A stretch of 48,753 bases of DNA from an uncultured Hyphomicrobiales bacterium. Its GTDB lineage: Bacteria > Pseudomonadota > Alphaproteobacteria > Rhizobiales > Beijerinckiaceae. How positions within the stretch are numbered: the stretch's first letter is position 1; the number at the start of each line of letters is the position of its first letter. Position numbers and translations under genes: made by a program. Of this stretch, positions 34,474 to 44,425 are shown piece by piece. A model generated the notes under the pieces. That model was not told where the DNA came from, did not search any database, and saw only the letters and a program-made list of their open reading frames with translations. The stretch is taken from NCBI GenBank assembly GCA_903902915.1, contig CAIUWR010000074.1, positions 1 to 48,753 of the forward strand, read 5' to 3'.

Positions 34474-36066
34474 ATGGCCACCGATCTCCGTCGCGTCTCG
34501 CGCGCGCTTCTGTCCGTCTCCGACAAGGCTGGCCTTGTCGATTTCGCCCGTGCGCTGAATGCGCTTGGCGTTGAACTGGTCTCGACAGGCGGCACATGCA
34601 AGGCCTTGGCCGACGCCGGCCTGCCCGTGAAGGACGTCTCCGACCTCACCGGCTTTCCCGAAATGATGGATGGGCGGGTGAAGACGCTGCATCCGGTGGT
34701 CCATGGCGGGCTGCTCGCCATCCGCGAAAATCCCGAGCATGAGGCGGCCATGCTCGCCCACGGCATCGGCCCCATCGACCTGCTGGTGGTGAATCTCTAT
34801 CCCTTCGAAGCCACCGTCTCCAAGGGCGCCGGCTATGACGACTGCATCGAGAATATCGACATCGGCGGCCCCGCGATGATCCGCGGCGCGGCGAAGAACC
34901 ACGGCGATGTGGCCGTGGTGGTCGAAGTCAGTGATTACGCATCCGTACTGGAGACGCTGGAAGCCAATGCGGGCGCGACCACCTTGGCCCTGCGCAAACA
35001 TCTGGCCCAGAAGGCCTATGCGCGCACCGCCGCCTATGACGCGGCGATCTCCAACTGGTTCGCTGCGCAAATCGGCGAGGCGACCCCGGACTATCGCGCC
35101 ATGGGCGGGCATCTGGCGGAGAAGATGCGCTATGGCGAAAACCCGCATCAGGCGGCGGGCTTCTACAAGACCCCCGAGCAGCGTTTCGGCGTCTCCACGG
35201 CGCGTCAGGTGCAGGGCAAGACCCTGTCCTACAACAACGTTAACGACACCGACGCGGCGTTCGAATGCGTGTCGGAATTCAACCCCGCGCGCACGGCCGC
35301 CGTCGCCATCATCAAACACGCCAATCCCTGCGGCGTGGCGGAGGGCGCCAGCCTGCGCGAAGCCTATGAGCGGGCGCTGCGTTGCGACCCGACCTCGGCC
35401 TTCGGCGGCATCGTGGCCCTGAACCGCACGCTGGACGCGGAGGCGGCTTTGGAGATCGTGAAGATCTTCACCGAAGTCATCATCGCTCCCGATGCGGACG
35501 AAGAGGCGATCCGCATCGTGGCGGGCAAGAAGAACCTGCGTCTGCTGCTGACGGGCGGCCTTCCCGACCCGCGCGCGCAGGGGCTCGTGCTGCGCACCGT
35601 CGCTGGCGGCATGCTCGTGCAGGGCCGCGACAATGCGGTGGTGGACGACATGGATCTGCGCGTCGTCACCAAACGCGCCCCCACGGCGCAGGAACTGGAA
35701 GACCTGAAGTTCGCCTTCCGCGTGGCCAAGCACGTCAAATCCAACGCCATCGTCTACGCCCGTCACGGCGCGACCGTGGGCGTGGGCGCGGGCCAGATGA
35801 GCCGTGTCGATTCCTCGCGCATCGCCGCCTGGAAAGCCTCGGAAGCCGCCAAGGCGGCCGGCCTGACCGAGAGCCTCGCCAAGGGTTCGGTCGTGGCCTC
35901 CGACGCCTTCTTCCCCTTCGCGGATGGGTTGCTGGCGGCGGCGGAAGCGGGCGCCACGGCTGTGATCCAGCCCGGCGGATCCATGCGCGACGACGAGGTG
36001 ATCAAGGCCGCCGACGAGGCCGGGCTCGCCATGGTTCTGACGGGACATCGCCACTTCCGGCATTGA
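34474..36066 (+). CDS. purH: Bifunctional AICAR formyltransferase / IMP cyclohydrolase
   Basis: PurH catalyses the last two steps of IMP synthesis. The 530-residue protein has the MGS-like IMP cyclohydrolase domain first ([40 protein letters not shown]) and the AICAR formyltransferase domain after about residue 200 ([13 protein letters not shown] [42 protein letters not shown]). Start at 34474 has AGGG upstream; an ATG four codons earlier does not. Confidence 0.96.
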   Translation: MATDLRRVSRALLSVSDKAGLVDFARALNALGVELVSTGGTCKALADAGLPVKDVSDLTGFPEMMDGRVKTLHPVVHGGLLAIRENPEHEAAMLAHGIGPIDLLVVNLYPFEATVSKGAGYDDCIENIDIGGPAMIRGAAKNHGDVAVVVEVSDYASVLETLEANAGATTLALRKHLAQKAYARTAAYDAAISNWFAAQIGEATPDYRAMGGHLAEKMRYGENPHQAAGFYKTPEQRFGVSTARQVQGKTLSYNNVNDTDAAFECVSEFNPARTAAVAIIKHANPCGVAEGASLREAYERALRCDPTSAFGGIVALNRTLDAEAALEIVKIFTEVIIAPDADEEAIRIVAGKKNLRLLLTGGLPDPRAQGLVLRTVAGGMLVQGRDNAVVDDMDLRVVTKRAPTAQELEDLKFAFRVAKHVKSNAIVYARHGATVGVGAGQMSRVDSSRIAAWKASEAAKAAGLTESLAKGSVVASDAFFPFADGLLAAAEAGATAVIQPGGSMRDDEVIKAADEAGLAMVLTGHRHFRH

Positions 36067-36234
36067 TCAGAAGAACCATTCTGTTCATAAGGCGTTCACC
36101 AACAAGGCATATTCGTGGGTTCGGGCCTTCGGATCGGCCAAGCTTCACCTTAATTGCGGCGAAGCTTGGCCATGATGCTGCGCGACAAGTGAACCGGGCG
36201 GGAGGGACCGCCGCACTGAACAGGACTGGAATCA

Positions 36235-36522
36235 ATGCAGATCAGCTTCACCAACGAGGTCGAGGGCGGGCGCGAGTTCACCCCCATCGGCCGCGTTCAG
36301 GCCGCCTCCTCCTGGCATGGGGCCGCACAGCCCGAGGGCGCGCAGGACCACCAGAAAGCCGCCCTTCAGGCCTTGATCGAAATGGCGCGGGAGTTTGACG
36401 CCGACGCCATCATCGGCGTGGACTATGGCTATGACGCGGTGAAGCTGGCGGAGCTCGCCACCGTCGAGCTGCGCCGCGTGTCGGCCACCGGCATCGCGGT
36501 CAAGCTGGCGAAAGCCGCCTAA
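36235..36522 (+). CDS. YbjQ-like heavy-metal-binding domain protein
   Basis: A 95-residue protein similar to the YbjQ (UPF0145) domain: ALQALIEMAREFDADAIIGVDYGYDAV, VELRRVSATGIAVKL. This small pentamer-forming fold has no established role despite the heavy-metal-binding name. It follows purH by about 170 bases and overlaps the end of the MOSC gene by four bases on the opposite strand. Confidence 0.8.
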   Translation: MQISFTNEVEGGREFTPIGRVQAASSWHGAAQPEGAQDHQKAALQALIEMAREFDADAIIGVDYGYDAVKLAELATVELRRVSATGIAVKLAKAA

Positions 36523-37070
36523 ACTTTCTCCAGCGGGCGGTGAGGCTGCGGCGGCAATTCGACGTCGATGGCGTCGCCCGGCGCAATGTCGCCGCCCGCA
36601 ATCACCACGCCCATGACGCCGGATTTCATTCGCGCCTGCGGCCCGCTGCGGTCGATGAGCCGCTCCATCAGCCCCGGCTGGAACTTGTCGATCTGCGAAC
36701 AGGGACTGCGCAAGCCCGTCACCTCGATCACCGCAGCCCCGATGCGCAGGCGCGCGCCGGTGGGCAGATCGAGCAGGGCGACGCCGCGCGTCGTCACATT
36801 TTCGCCGATCTCGCCCGGCTTCACATCGAAGCCCGCCAGAGCCAGTTCGTCGAACAGTTCCGCGTGAATCAGATGCACCTGCCGCAGATTGGGCGCGTGC
36901 GGGTTTTTGCGCACGTGATAGCTGTGTTGCACGGTGACGCCCAGATGGGCGTCGCCCTCCACGCCCAGCCCTTCAAGCAGGCGGATCGACATTTCATTGG
37001 GCTTGCTGAAGCGATGGCCGCGCGCCCGGCTCACGGCGACGACGCTGGGGATTTGAACAGTCTGCGTCAT
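36519..37070 (-). CDS. MOSC domain-containing protein
   Basis: The 183-residue protein is a single MOSC domain, the beta-barrel found at the C-terminus of molybdenum-cofactor sulfurases and in YiiM/YuaD-like proteins. The conserved cysteine is Cys124 in GLRSPCSQI; VEGDAHLGVTVQHSYHVRK and GENVTTRGVALLDLPTGARLRIG are typical. It probably handles sulfur or metal-sulfur transfer, which is a family-level inference. AGGAAGG lies upstream of the start, 15 bases after the prfA stop. Confidence 0.9.
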   Translation of the reverse strand: MTQTVQIPSVVAVSRARGHRFSKPNEMSIRLLEGLGVEGDAHLGVTVQHSYHVRKNPHAPNLRQVHLIHAELFDELALAGFDVKPGEIGENVTTRGVALLDLPTGARLRIGAAVIEVTGLRSPCSQIDKFQPGLMERLIDRSGPQARMKSGVMGVVIAGGDIAPGDAIDVELPPQPHRPLEKV

Positions 37071-37085
37071 CCGCTCGCCTTCCTG

Positions 37086-38159
37086 CTACGTGTCGCTCGC
37101 CGCCATTTGCGCCGCCTGATGCTCGGTGATCAGCGGGTCGATCACATCGTCGAGCGCCTCGCCGGTAATGATCTTGTCGAGCTTGTAGAGGGTGAGGTTG
37201 ATGCGGTGATCGGTCAAGCGCCCCTGCGGGAAATTATAGGTGCGGATGCGCTCCGAACGGTCGCCTGAACCCACCTGCGACTTGCGGTCGGCGGCGCGTT
37301 CGCTATCCAGCTTCTGCCGCTGCATGTCATAGAGCCGCGCCTTCAGCAGGCCCATGGCCCGGGCGCGGTTCTTGTGCTGGGAGCGCTCGTCCTGCACGAA
37401 GACGATGGTGTTGGTGGGCAGATGGGTGATGCGGATCGCCGATTCCGTCTTGTTCACATGCTGCCCGCCCGCGCCCTGCGCCCGCATCGTGTCGATCTTG
37501 AGGTCGGCCTCGTTGATGTCGATGTCCACATCCTGCGCCTCGGGCAGAACGGCGACCGTCGCCGCCGACGTATGGATGCGTCCCTGCGTTTCGGTATCGG
37601 GCACCCGCTGCACCCGATGCACGCCCGATTCAAATTTCAGCCGGGCGAAGACGCCGCGTCCCGCGACGCTGGCGATGACTTCCTTGAAGCCGCCAGCGGT
37701 CCCCTCGCTCGCCGAAAGCAGTTCCACCTTCCAGCCATGGGCCTGCGCATAGCGCTCATACATGCGATAGAGATCGCCCGCGAAAATCGCCGCTTCGTCG
37801 CCGCCCGTGCCTGCGCGCAACTCCAGAATCGCGCCGCCCTCGTCCGCCGCATCCTTTGGCAGCAGCGCGATGCGGATTTCCTGTTCAAGCGCGGCGATGC
37901 GCGCCTGCGCCCCGCCTTTCTCCATCTCCGCGAGTTCGCGCATCTCCGCGTCGAGCGCGGGGTCAGCGAGCATGGCGTCGACCCCCGCCGCATCCTCCTG
38001 CGCCTGCCGCCAGGCGCGGATGGCGTCCACGATGGGGTTCAGATCCGACAATTCGCGCGACAGGGTGGCGAATTCCGGCCCGTTGACGCCCTCGGCGAGG
38101 CGCGCCGACAGTTCTTCGTGGCGACGCAGGATGAGGTTGAGTTTGTCGTCTGGCAGCAT
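37086..38159 (-). CDS. prfA: Peptide chain release factor 1
   Basis: RF1 reads UAA and UAG stop codons and triggers peptide release. The 357-residue protein has the stop-codon reading tripeptide in [14 protein letters not shown] (P-x-T type) and the universal GGQ at 231-233 ([15 protein letters not shown]). Start at 38159 matches other RF1 N-termini; the frame runs on upstream without support. Downstream lies a MOSC gene rather than prmC, the methylase gene that normally follows. Confidence 0.96.
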   Translation of the reverse strand: MLPDDKLNLILRRHEELSARLAEGVNGPEFATLSRELSDLNPIVDAIRAWRQAQEDAAGVDAMLADPALDAEMRELAEMEKGGAQARIAALEQEIRIALLPKDAADEGGAILELRAGTGGDEAAIFAGDLYRMYERYAQAHGWKVELLSASEGTAGGFKEVIASVAGRGVFARLKFESGVHRVQRVPDTETQGRIHTSAATVAVLPEAQDVDIDINEADLKIDTMRAQGAGGQHVNKTESAIRITHLPTNTIVFVQDERSQHKNRARAMGLLKARLYDMQRQKLDSERAADRKSQVGSGDRSERIRTYNFPQGRLTDHRINLTLYKLDKIITGEALDDVIDPLITEHQAAQMAASDT

Positions 38160-38214
38160 GATGGGCTCGATGGGTCGGCGGGGAGGCGGAGGGTGAACGA
38201 AGGCGGGGCCGCAG

Positions 38215-40491
38215 CTAAAGCGGCACGCCCTTGGCCTCCGCATAGGCCCGCAGTTCGTCCCGGATCGAGGCCGCTCCATCCTTGTGCGCCAGCAGCTGCT
38301 CCATGAGGGCGCGCAACTCTCCCTCGTGAACCGCCAGAACCATCGCCTTGACCGGGCCGATGGAGGAGGGCGTCATGGACAGGCCGCGATAGCCGATGCC
38401 GATGAGGGCCATGGCCTCCAGCGGATGGCCGCCGATCTCGCCGCACAGGGTCACCGGCGTATTCGTGGCGGCGGCCTTGTCGGTGATCAGCTTCAAGGCC
38501 CGCAGCGCCGGCGCTGACAGGGGATCGAAGCGGCTCGACACGCGCTTGTTGTCGCGGTCGGCGGCGAAAAGATATTGCATCAGATCGTTCGAGCCGACCG
38601 AGATGAAATCGACGCGGGCCAGAATCTCGTCGAGCTGCCAGAGGATCGAGGGCACCTCCAGCATCACGCCAAGCTTGAGGGCGCTGGGCAGCTCGTAGGA
38701 ATGGCGCGTGAGATGGGCGATCTCGCGCTGCACCAGATCCTTGGCGGCGTCGAATTCCGCCGCATGGGCGACCATGGGGAACATGATGCGCAATTCGCGG
38801 CCCGCGCCCGCGCGCAGCATGGCGCGCAACTGCGAGCGCAGCAGGCCCGGACGGTCCAGCCCGATGCGGATGGCCCGCCAGCCCAGCGCCGGATTCTCCT
38901 CCTCGAAGGTCTGCATGTAGGGCAGGATCTTGTCGCCGCCGATGTCGAGGGTGCGGAAGGTGACGGACCGATCCCCCACCGAATCCATGACGGCGCGGTA
39001 GAGGGCGATCTGGGCGTTCATGCGCGGGAAGGTGGACGCGACCATGAACTGAAGCTCGGTCCGGAACAGGCCGATGGAGGCGGCTCCCGTCTCCTCCACA
39101 TGGGGCAGATCGACCATCAGCCCCGCGTTCATGTGCAGGTCGATCGTCACGCCGTCCAGCGTTTGAGACGGCGCGTCGCGCAGCTTGCGATATTGCTCCT
39201 GGCGACGGGCGCGCAGGCGGGCTTTTTCGCCATAGGCCGTTTCCACGTCCGGCGGCGGACGCAGCTGCACCTCGCCGCTGGACCCATCCACGATGATGGC
39301 GTCGCCCTGCTCCACAAGGTCCGTGATGTTGGCGATGTCGCCGACGGACGGAATGCCCAGCGCCCGGGCCACGATGGCCACATGGCTGGAGGGGCCGCCC
39401 TCTTCCAGCACGAGGCCGCGCAGCTTCTTGCGATCATAGTCGAGCAAAGCCGCCGGGCCCATGGTGCGCGCCACGAGGATGGCGTTGTCGGGCAGATCGT
39501 CGTTCGCCGTGACGAAGGGCTGGCCGGTGAGCTGATGCAACAGGCGATTGGCCAGATCGTCGAGATCGTGCAGACGCTCGCGCATATAGGGGTCGGTGCG
39601 CCGTTGCAGCTTGGCGCGGGCGTCGTTCTGCACGCGCTCCACGGCGGCCTCGGCGGTGAGGCCCGTCATGACGGCTTCGCGCAGGCGCCGCAGCCAGCCC
39701 TGATCATGGGCGAACATGCGGAAGGTTTCCAGCACCTCGCGATGCTCGCCAGGGCCTGCCTGATCGCCGCGATCAATCAGCTTGTCGATGGAGTCGCGCA
39801 CGGCGCTGATGGCGTCTGCGAGCCGCCCCTCCTCTTTCTTGAGGTCTTCCGCAACGATGTGTTTCACCACCACGCGCGGCTCATGCAAGATCACATGGCC
39901 AAGGCCCACGCCTTCGGCGATGGCGGAGCCCTTCAGCGCAATGGGACGGCGCAGCGCGATGTCGGCGCCCGGCCGCACGATGGATTGCAGCTCGCCCGAG
40001 GCGATCATTTCCGCGATGAGCATCGCGGTGGTCTGGAGAACCTCGATCTCCTCCTCGGAATAGGTGCGGCGCGCGCGGTTCTGCACCACCAGCACGCCGA
40101 GCGTGTTGCCGCCCCGCAGGATCGGCACGCCGAGGAAGGAATGGTAGATCTCTTCGCCCGTCTCCGGCTTGTAGGAGAAGGCGGGATGGGACTGGGCGTC
40201 GGCGAGCGCCAACGGCTCGGCGCTCTCGGCGATGAGGCCAACGAGGCCTTCGCCCGCGCGCATGGTGGTCAGATGGACCGCCTCGCGGTTCAGGCCCTCG
40301 GTGGCGAACAGCTCCAGCCGTCCGTCAGACCGCAGCACATAGACCGAGCACACCTCGGCGACCATGTTGGATGCGATGTGAACGACGATTTTGTCCAGAC
40401 GCGCCTGTGGGCTGACCGGCTCCGCCATGACTTCGCGGAGACGGCGCAGCAACAGCCGCGGTCCGGCAAGTGCGCCACGCAATGGCATCAA
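38215..40491 (-). CDS. ptsP: Phosphoenolpyruvate-protein phosphotransferase PtsP (EI-Ntr)
   Basis: EI-Ntr takes phosphate from PEP to start the regulatory nitrogen PTS chain (NPr, EIIA-Ntr). The 758-residue protein has a GAF sensor domain (about 30-165), then the PEP-using core with the phosphorylated His370 ([17 protein letters not shown]) and the C-terminal PEP-binding barrel ([33 protein letters not shown]). GAF domains of this type sense nitrogen-related signals such as glutamine. It precedes prfA by 55 bases. Confidence 0.95.
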   Translation of the reverse strand: MMPLRGALAGPRLLLRRLREVMAEPVSPQARLDKIVVHIASNMVAEVCSVYVLRSDGRLELFATEGLNREAVHLTTMRAGEGLVGLIAESAEPLALADAQSHPAFSYKPETGEEIYHSFLGVPILRGGNTLGVLVVQNRARRTYSEEEIEVLQTTAMLIAEMIASGELQSIVRPGADIALRRPIALKGSAIAEGVGLGHVILHEPRVVVKHIVAEDLKKEEGRLADAISAVRDSIDKLIDRGDQAGPGEHREVLETFRMFAHDQGWLRRLREAVMTGLTAEAAVERVQNDARAKLQRRTDPYMRERLHDLDDLANRLLHQLTGQPFVTANDDLPDNAILVARTMGPAALLDYDRKKLRGLVLEEGGPSSHVAIVARALGIPSVGDIANITDLVEQGDAIIVDGSSGEVQLRPPPDVETAYGEKARLRARRQEQYRKLRDAPSQTLDGVTIDLHMNAGLMVDLPHVEETGAASIGLFRTELQFMVASTFPRMNAQIALYRAVMDSVGDRSVTFRTLDIGGDKILPYMQTFEEENPALGWRAIRIGLDRPGLLRSQLRAMLRAGAGRELRIMFPMVAHAAEFDAAKDLVQREIAHLTRHSYELPSALKLGVMLEVPSILWQLDEILARVDFISVGSNDLMQYLFAADRDNKRVSSRFDPLSAPALRALKLITDKAAATNTPVTLCGEIGGHPLEAMALIGIGYRGLSMTPSSIGPVKAMVLAVHEGELRALMEQLLAHKDGAASIRDELRAYAEAKGVPL

Positions 40492-40718
40492 TCCCTCTCA
40501 GCGCCGCAGGTCATGGGCTTTGCAACGCGACTACTCAACTCGATGGCGGGCTTGCGCGCAACCATCCCCATGAGAGCCGTATAGGCAAGGGCCGACCGCC
40601 CGGCAAGCGTGACGGGAGCCATACCGCGCCATGCGACGCAGGAAAGACGAAGAATTCGACAAGGCTGGCCCGCAAGGGGGCCAACGGCCCCGTTGCGGAC
40701 CTGTTTGCGCGCCCGCGC

Positions 40719-41264
40719 CTATCGCACGGCCACAACCGAGGTTCCCACCGATACGCGGTCGAAAAGATCAACCACATCCTCGTTATACATGCGGATGCAC
40801 CCGAACGAGGCCGCCGAGCCGATGGAGGCGCGCATGGAATTGGTGGTGCCATGGATGGCGATCTCGTCGCGATCAAGGGTCAGGGCGCGCGCCCCCATGG
40901 GATTTCCGGGCGAACCGCCCCGGATCAGATTGGGCAGGCGCGGATTGGCCTGCTTGACCATGGCTGGCGGCGCCCAGTCCGGCTGGACGAACTTTCCGTT
41001 GATTCGCGCCCAGCCCGACCAGGCCTTGCCGGACATGCCGACGGCGATGGGATAGGCGAGCGCCATCCCATCGCCCTGAAGGAGGAACAGCTTGCGCTGG
41101 CTCTGGCTGATCACCAGCGTGCCTGCGGGCAAACCGGCCTCTTCGGCGGGTGCCCGCATCATGGCGGGCCGCGCCTGCGACGCGACGGGAAGCGCGAGCA
41201 GGACGGCGAGTCCGGCGATCGCGGACAGGGAAAGCGAAGAGAGGGACTTGCGGGGTGACGTCAT
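40719..41264 (-). CDS. L,D-transpeptidase (YkuD family)
   Basis: The 181-residue protein has a signal peptide (about 10-32, LSLSAIAGLAVLLALPVASQA) and one YkuD catalytic domain with His138 (IAIHGTT) and Cys156 in the signature SxGCIRMYNED. It makes 3-3 cross-links in peptidoglycan or links lipoproteins to the wall, in the periplasm. The start at 41264 is set by the signal peptide; the open frame is much longer upstream without support. It faces away from the tRNA-Arg gene. Confidence 0.92.
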   Translation of the reverse strand: MTSPRKSLSSLSLSAIAGLAVLLALPVASQARPAMMRAPAEEAGLPAGTLVISQSQRKLFLLQGDGMALAYPIAVGMSGKAWSGWARINGKFVQPDWAPPAMVKQANPRLPNLIRGGSPGNPMGARALTLDRDEIAIHGTTNSMRASIGSAASFGCIRMYNEDVVDLFDRVSVGTSVVAVR

Positions 41265-41447
41265 GGAGTGGATCCCGGCTGAGTGGCTTGACGGGAAATC
41301 AATGGCCAAGCCAGACGACGGTTCCCGCAAGCTGGACTGGATGGCCGGAAAGGGTGCGGTCATGCGCCGATTGGACGAGGCGCCTCCAAATTGCGGCGCC
41401 TGCGCCCGTTGAAGGGGGACCGCAGGTGGTGCTACAAGGCGCAGCGC

Positions 41448-41524
41448 GGTTCCGTAGCTCAGCAGGATAGAGCAGCGGTTTCCTAAACCGAAGGTCGGAA
41501 GTTCGAGTCTTCCCGGGACCGCCA
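41448..41524 (+). tRNA. tRNA-Arg (anticodon CCT)
   Basis: A complete 77-base cloverleaf: acceptor GGTTCCG with CGGGACC, D-stem GCTC/GAGC, anticodon loop TTCCTAA (anticodon CCT), T-arm GGAAG-TTCGAGT-CTTCC, discriminator G and encoded CCA. One mismatch closes the anticodon stem (G27-A43). It reads AGG codons. It stands at the edge between core genes and the right-hand accessory region, and tRNA 3' ends are common integration sites; no second copy of its 3' end is seen before the window ends. Confidence 0.95.
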
Positions 41525-41886
41525 GATTTGCAGCCTCCGCCGCGACCCGTCCGCCCATCCGTGTCCTTGCGCGCGCTCTTCGCCCCCGCAGACGCGCCAA
41601 AATCCATCCTTGAGCGGGTTCATGGCGGGAGAGTTCCTGTCCCCGATTGCGCCCTTGAGTTCCGGTCCATGCGACGTAAAAAGCCAGACGATTTGGCGGG
41701 CGGGAAATGGGGAAAGCCAGACAATAATTATGTGTCAAGGCATATGGCGGGGGAAGGGGGACGCGAACTGAACTCGCTTGGCGGGGAGCCGAGAAACCCT
41801 TCGGGGTCCTGCGGGGAGGTTAAATTGGGGGCAAGCGCGCAGGTTTTCGATGGGGCCCGCCGGGTAGAGACGACCACAACCAGACG
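41525..41886. other. Gene-free spacer between tRNA-Arg and the RES gene
   Basis: I see no convincing gene, RNA or hairpin. The open frames lack ribosome sites. A small repeated element AGCCAGAC appears twice (around 41684 and 41717). Confidence 0.5.
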
Positions 41887-42570
41887 TCAGGCGAAGTCCC
41901 TCTTTTCATAAATCGTGACTATCTTCTTGCCGTCCCAAACATAGCAGAGATGGCGCTCCTGGCGACAATTTGACAGAAGGCGTGGGCGGAACACAGCTGC
42001 GCACTCGCCACCTTCATGACGCACGCTTAGATATAGAATTCCGTTGGATCCATCGTCCCGGAGTTCAGTGGCAAGTGCCTGCGACATGCCGTAACTGCTG
42101 GGGTGGTAATAAGCAGCGTGACTTTCTCGCATCTGGCGGATGTCATGGAACTCGCCATTCAGATCGACGGCATAGACACGCATGTCGAGTTCTTGTGCTG
42201 GTTCATCAGTTGCCTGGAGGAACCTGATACGATGGTAGCGGGTCTCAGCAACGGCCGTCTCCACTGTCAAGCTGGCGTAAAAAACCCCATAGTCGCCGTT
42301 TGTGAAGCGATCTCCTTCTGGGTTTAAGTGCGTAAATGCAGCCATAATTGGCGTCGTGCCGGGACCAGAGACCCGATCCTCCGGCGCAACAAGGAAGATG
42401 TCGCCAACCTCCTCCCGGAGTCGGTCGTTCGTCATTGCTTCGATCTGATAGATGGCTTCCAGATCGCGGGGATCCGTGACGTCTTCAAATAGACTGATCG
42501 GCGGGAATCTGCTCGGCACGATCCGGAAGCAAGGACGCCAAGCTACGTGTGTTTTGGGGATTGCCGCCAT
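41887..42570 (-). CDS. RES-domain toxin
   Basis: The 227-residue protein has the RES fold of toxins that break down NAD+: an early arginine in FRIVPSRF, YASLTVETAVAETRY with the conserved glutamate, and the C-terminal SNGILYLSVRHEGGECAAVFRP. It pairs with the gene immediately upstream, which encodes the Xre/MbcA-type antitoxin; the antitoxin stop and toxin start overlap as TAATG. The active state cannot be confirmed from sequence. Confidence 0.85.
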   Translation of the reverse strand: MAAIPKTHVAWRPCFRIVPSRFPPISLFEDVTDPRDLEAIYQIEAMTNDRLREEVGDIFLVAPEDRVSGPGTTPIMAAFTHLNPEGDRFTNGDYGVFYASLTVETAVAETRYHRIRFLQATDEPAQELDMRVYAVDLNGEFHDIRQMRESHAAYYHPSSYGMSQALATELRDDGSNGILYLSVRHEGGECAAVFRPRLLSNCRQERHLCYVWDGKKIVTIYEKRDFA

Positions 42571-42956
42571 TATCCGCGCTGCGCATCAATGTATTGGCGC
42601 ACGACATAAAGATCCGAGACATTGCCGGAAGCCATTCGTTCTATGGCGGAACGTCCACCGAAGATCCCTGCCTTGTTAGGCTTACGTAACCACTGATCTG
42701 CAGTCTTGGGGAGAAGGATTTGCAGTCCTTTGTATATGCCCAGGATGTAGGAGATGCGCTCCAAAGTATCCTTGGGAACGGCCGCGACTGCACCGCGCTT
42801 CCACGATTGGAATGTGGACCGGCTCTCAAGCCCAAGCAGGCGCATCTGTTCCTGTTCTTTGAGGCTCCAAACCTCTGCAATGCGGAAAAAGGTCCGTAAA
42901 GCAGGTCCTGTAAGGTCCTTGCGATCAAGCGCCTTGGCGGTTGATGTCTCTGACAT
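42570..42956 (-). CDS. Xre/MbcA/ParS-type antitoxin (DUF2384)
   Basis: The 128-residue protein is the antitoxin partner of the RES toxin. It has a helix-turn-helix at about 40-75 (GLESRSTFQSWKRGAVAAVPKDTLERISYIL) and a C-terminal toxin-binding block (KAGIFGGRSAIERMASGNVSDLYVVRQYI). The start at 42956 has GAGGGGAT upstream; 17 codons of extra frame lack support. As is usual for this type it would repress its own promoter. Confidence 0.87.
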   Translation of the reverse strand: MSETSTAKALDRKDLTGPALRTFFRIAEVWSLKEQEQMRLLGLESRSTFQSWKRGAVAAVPKDTLERISYILGIYKGLQILLPKTADQWLRKPNKAGIFGGRSAIERMASGNVSDLYVVRQYIDAQRG

Positions 42957-43564
42957 GATTGCTATCCCCTCGACCAGCCATATGTTCATATTTCTCGTAA
43001 AAGTCAATAATATCCATAAAACTGAACAATGGTCACGCCCAGGTCAATTATGCTGCAAAAAGCTAAGATCATGTCTGGGCATTGTCTAGCCAAGACTGCT
43101 TCGCTGGTGGGCGATGATCGTGAAAACCAGTGACTGGCCATGAAAATTGGATATTTTCTCCCGACATACCGAAAAACAATAATGTGGAAGTTCACAGCCT
43201 GTTTCTCCCCGAAGTCCCAGGAACTCCGTTTATCGTGATGAAATCGGAGCAAAACCTGCGAATCCCGTCGATGCTGCCAGGCATCACGATTTGATGCCGC
43301 CTAGGTCGCGAGCCGTACAGGCCGATGGATTTGTGTCATCGGGCTGGATCTTGGGTTCAACCCACCAGCTCGTGTACTCCCTCGTCGGTCACGCCCCGCT
43401 CTCCTGCGCAGCGCCCCCGCCTGTCCAGATACTGGCCCCGCTGACTTGCGCTCCAGCCCGCCGAAAACCTGTGCGTTTACGCTGTGGGCCGCCAATGGGT
43501 ATCTGAAAAGCTCACCGAGACAAACTAGCCCCGCCTCAATCCCGAGGTCTTTACGGAGGTTAGC
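42957..43564. other. Gene-free stretch between the antitoxin and the HTH gene
   Basis: About 600 bases with no supported gene. The part near the antitoxin is AT-rich and should hold its promoter. The part at 43250-43560 is GC-rich with a short hairpin (GATGC-TGCCAG-GCATC). It may be decayed mobile DNA. Confidence 0.5.
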
Positions 43565-43792
43565 ATGTTAGTAAAGCATCTTAATCAGGTCGAACTCGCC
43601 AAACGCTGGACGATATCGCCGCGGACCTTAGAGCGCTGGCGGTTCCTCAAAACGGGGCCTTACTACCTGAAAATTGGGGGCAGGGTGGTTTACAGGGTTG
43701 AGGATGTCGAGGCGTACGAAGACGAAGTCATCAGAAGGACAACTTTCGAAACGACTCCACCGGCTAACACCATAATCAGACCTTTCAGATAA
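43565..43792 (+). CDS. Excisionase-like helix-turn-helix protein
   Basis: A 75-residue HTH_17/MerR-like protein: LNQVELAKRWTISPRTLERWR is the helix-turn-helix, followed by the wing GPYYLKIGGRVVYRVEDVEAYEDEVI. Such proteins act as excisionases or small regulators in mobile elements. GGAGG lies directly upstream of the start. It is followed by a hairpin and precedes the repressor-like and recombinase genes. Confidence 0.85.
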   Translation: MLVKHLNQVELAKRWTISPRTLERWRFLKTGPYYLKIGGRVVYRVEDVEAYEDEVIRRTTFETTPPANTIIRPFR

Positions 43793-43801
43793 TAGGCGCC
43801 G

Positions 43802-43837
43802 GCAACCCGCAAGTGGCGTTGGCGACTGGCGGGTTGC
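43802..43837 (+). terminator. Hairpin after the excisionase-like gene
   Basis: Arms GCAACCCGC and GCGGGTTGC pair perfectly over nine bases around an 18-base loop, starting ten bases after the stop codon. The T-run is short (TTCC), so its strength as a terminator is uncertain. Confidence 0.45.
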
Positions 43838-43915
43838 TTCCATGCTTTCAGGTGGAAGCTATCAACGGCGCCACCAGAAACGGCTAATTACACTTCGTTT
43901 AGTAATTTCAGAGGG

Positions 43916-44332
43916 TTACTCACCAATTTTGTCGGAAAGGTCAGTTACGCCTTCGTCAATCCGTGTGATACTTCGAACAGCCGCCAGCAGCTCGATTATC
44001 GCCTCCTCCGCCGCAGCCAACTTCAGGGCCGCCATGAGATCCTGACGGCCGGCCATCACCAGAAATGTTGTCAAAACCTCATCCGAGCACTGTACGAGGA
44101 CCGCAAGGTGCGCTCCACTCGGGCCATAGCGCCCGGAAAACCAGTTCTTCACGGTCTTCTCGTTGGCCCCAGTCCAATTGGCTACGATTTTTATGCCTGC
44201 ACTGCCTTTCCCGGCCGACCGGCGCAACGCAGCGGCGATCTCACCAGCAAAACTGCCAGCATGCTGAACTGCGACGGCAGGTGCATGCCCGTTTCGGCCT
44301 GGAAAGAACTTGCCCTTTTTCGGAAACGACAT
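43916..44332 (-). CDS. Repressor-like HTH protein
   Basis: A 138-residue protein with a phage-regulator-like helix-turn-helix at about 47-70 (KIVANWTGANEKTVKNWFSGRYG) and a helical C-terminal half (about 75-128). Start at 44332 has AGGAGGA upstream; the frame upstream lacks support. It is divergent from the serine recombinase operon, with only about 90 bases between the starts, so it probably controls both. The family is not named in what I can recall. Confidence 0.75.
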   Translation of the reverse strand: MSFPKKGKFFPGRNGHAPAVAVQHAGSFAGEIAAALRRSAGKGSAGIKIVANWTGANEKTVKNWFSGRYGPSGAHLAVLVQCSDEVLTTFLVMAGRQDLMAALKLAAAEEAIIELLAAVRSITRIDEGVTDLSDKIGE

Positions 44333-44425
44333 TCCATCCTCCTTGGCTCTACATAAGCAAGGAGATTTGAAGGGATCACGATGCGGGGCACACGATGGCC
44401 GCCGTGAAAACGAGAGGATGGGCGG

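Noticed and set aside
41448-41524. tRNA-Arg as the attachment site of the right-hand island
   Set aside because: The tRNA is intact and no second copy of its 3' end is visible up to 48753; a serine recombinase need not use it. The idea stays open beyond the window.
43004-43252. An 82-codon minus-strand open frame upstream of the antitoxin
   Set aside because: No ribosome site, no recognisable domain, and it would overlap the likely antitoxin promoter.
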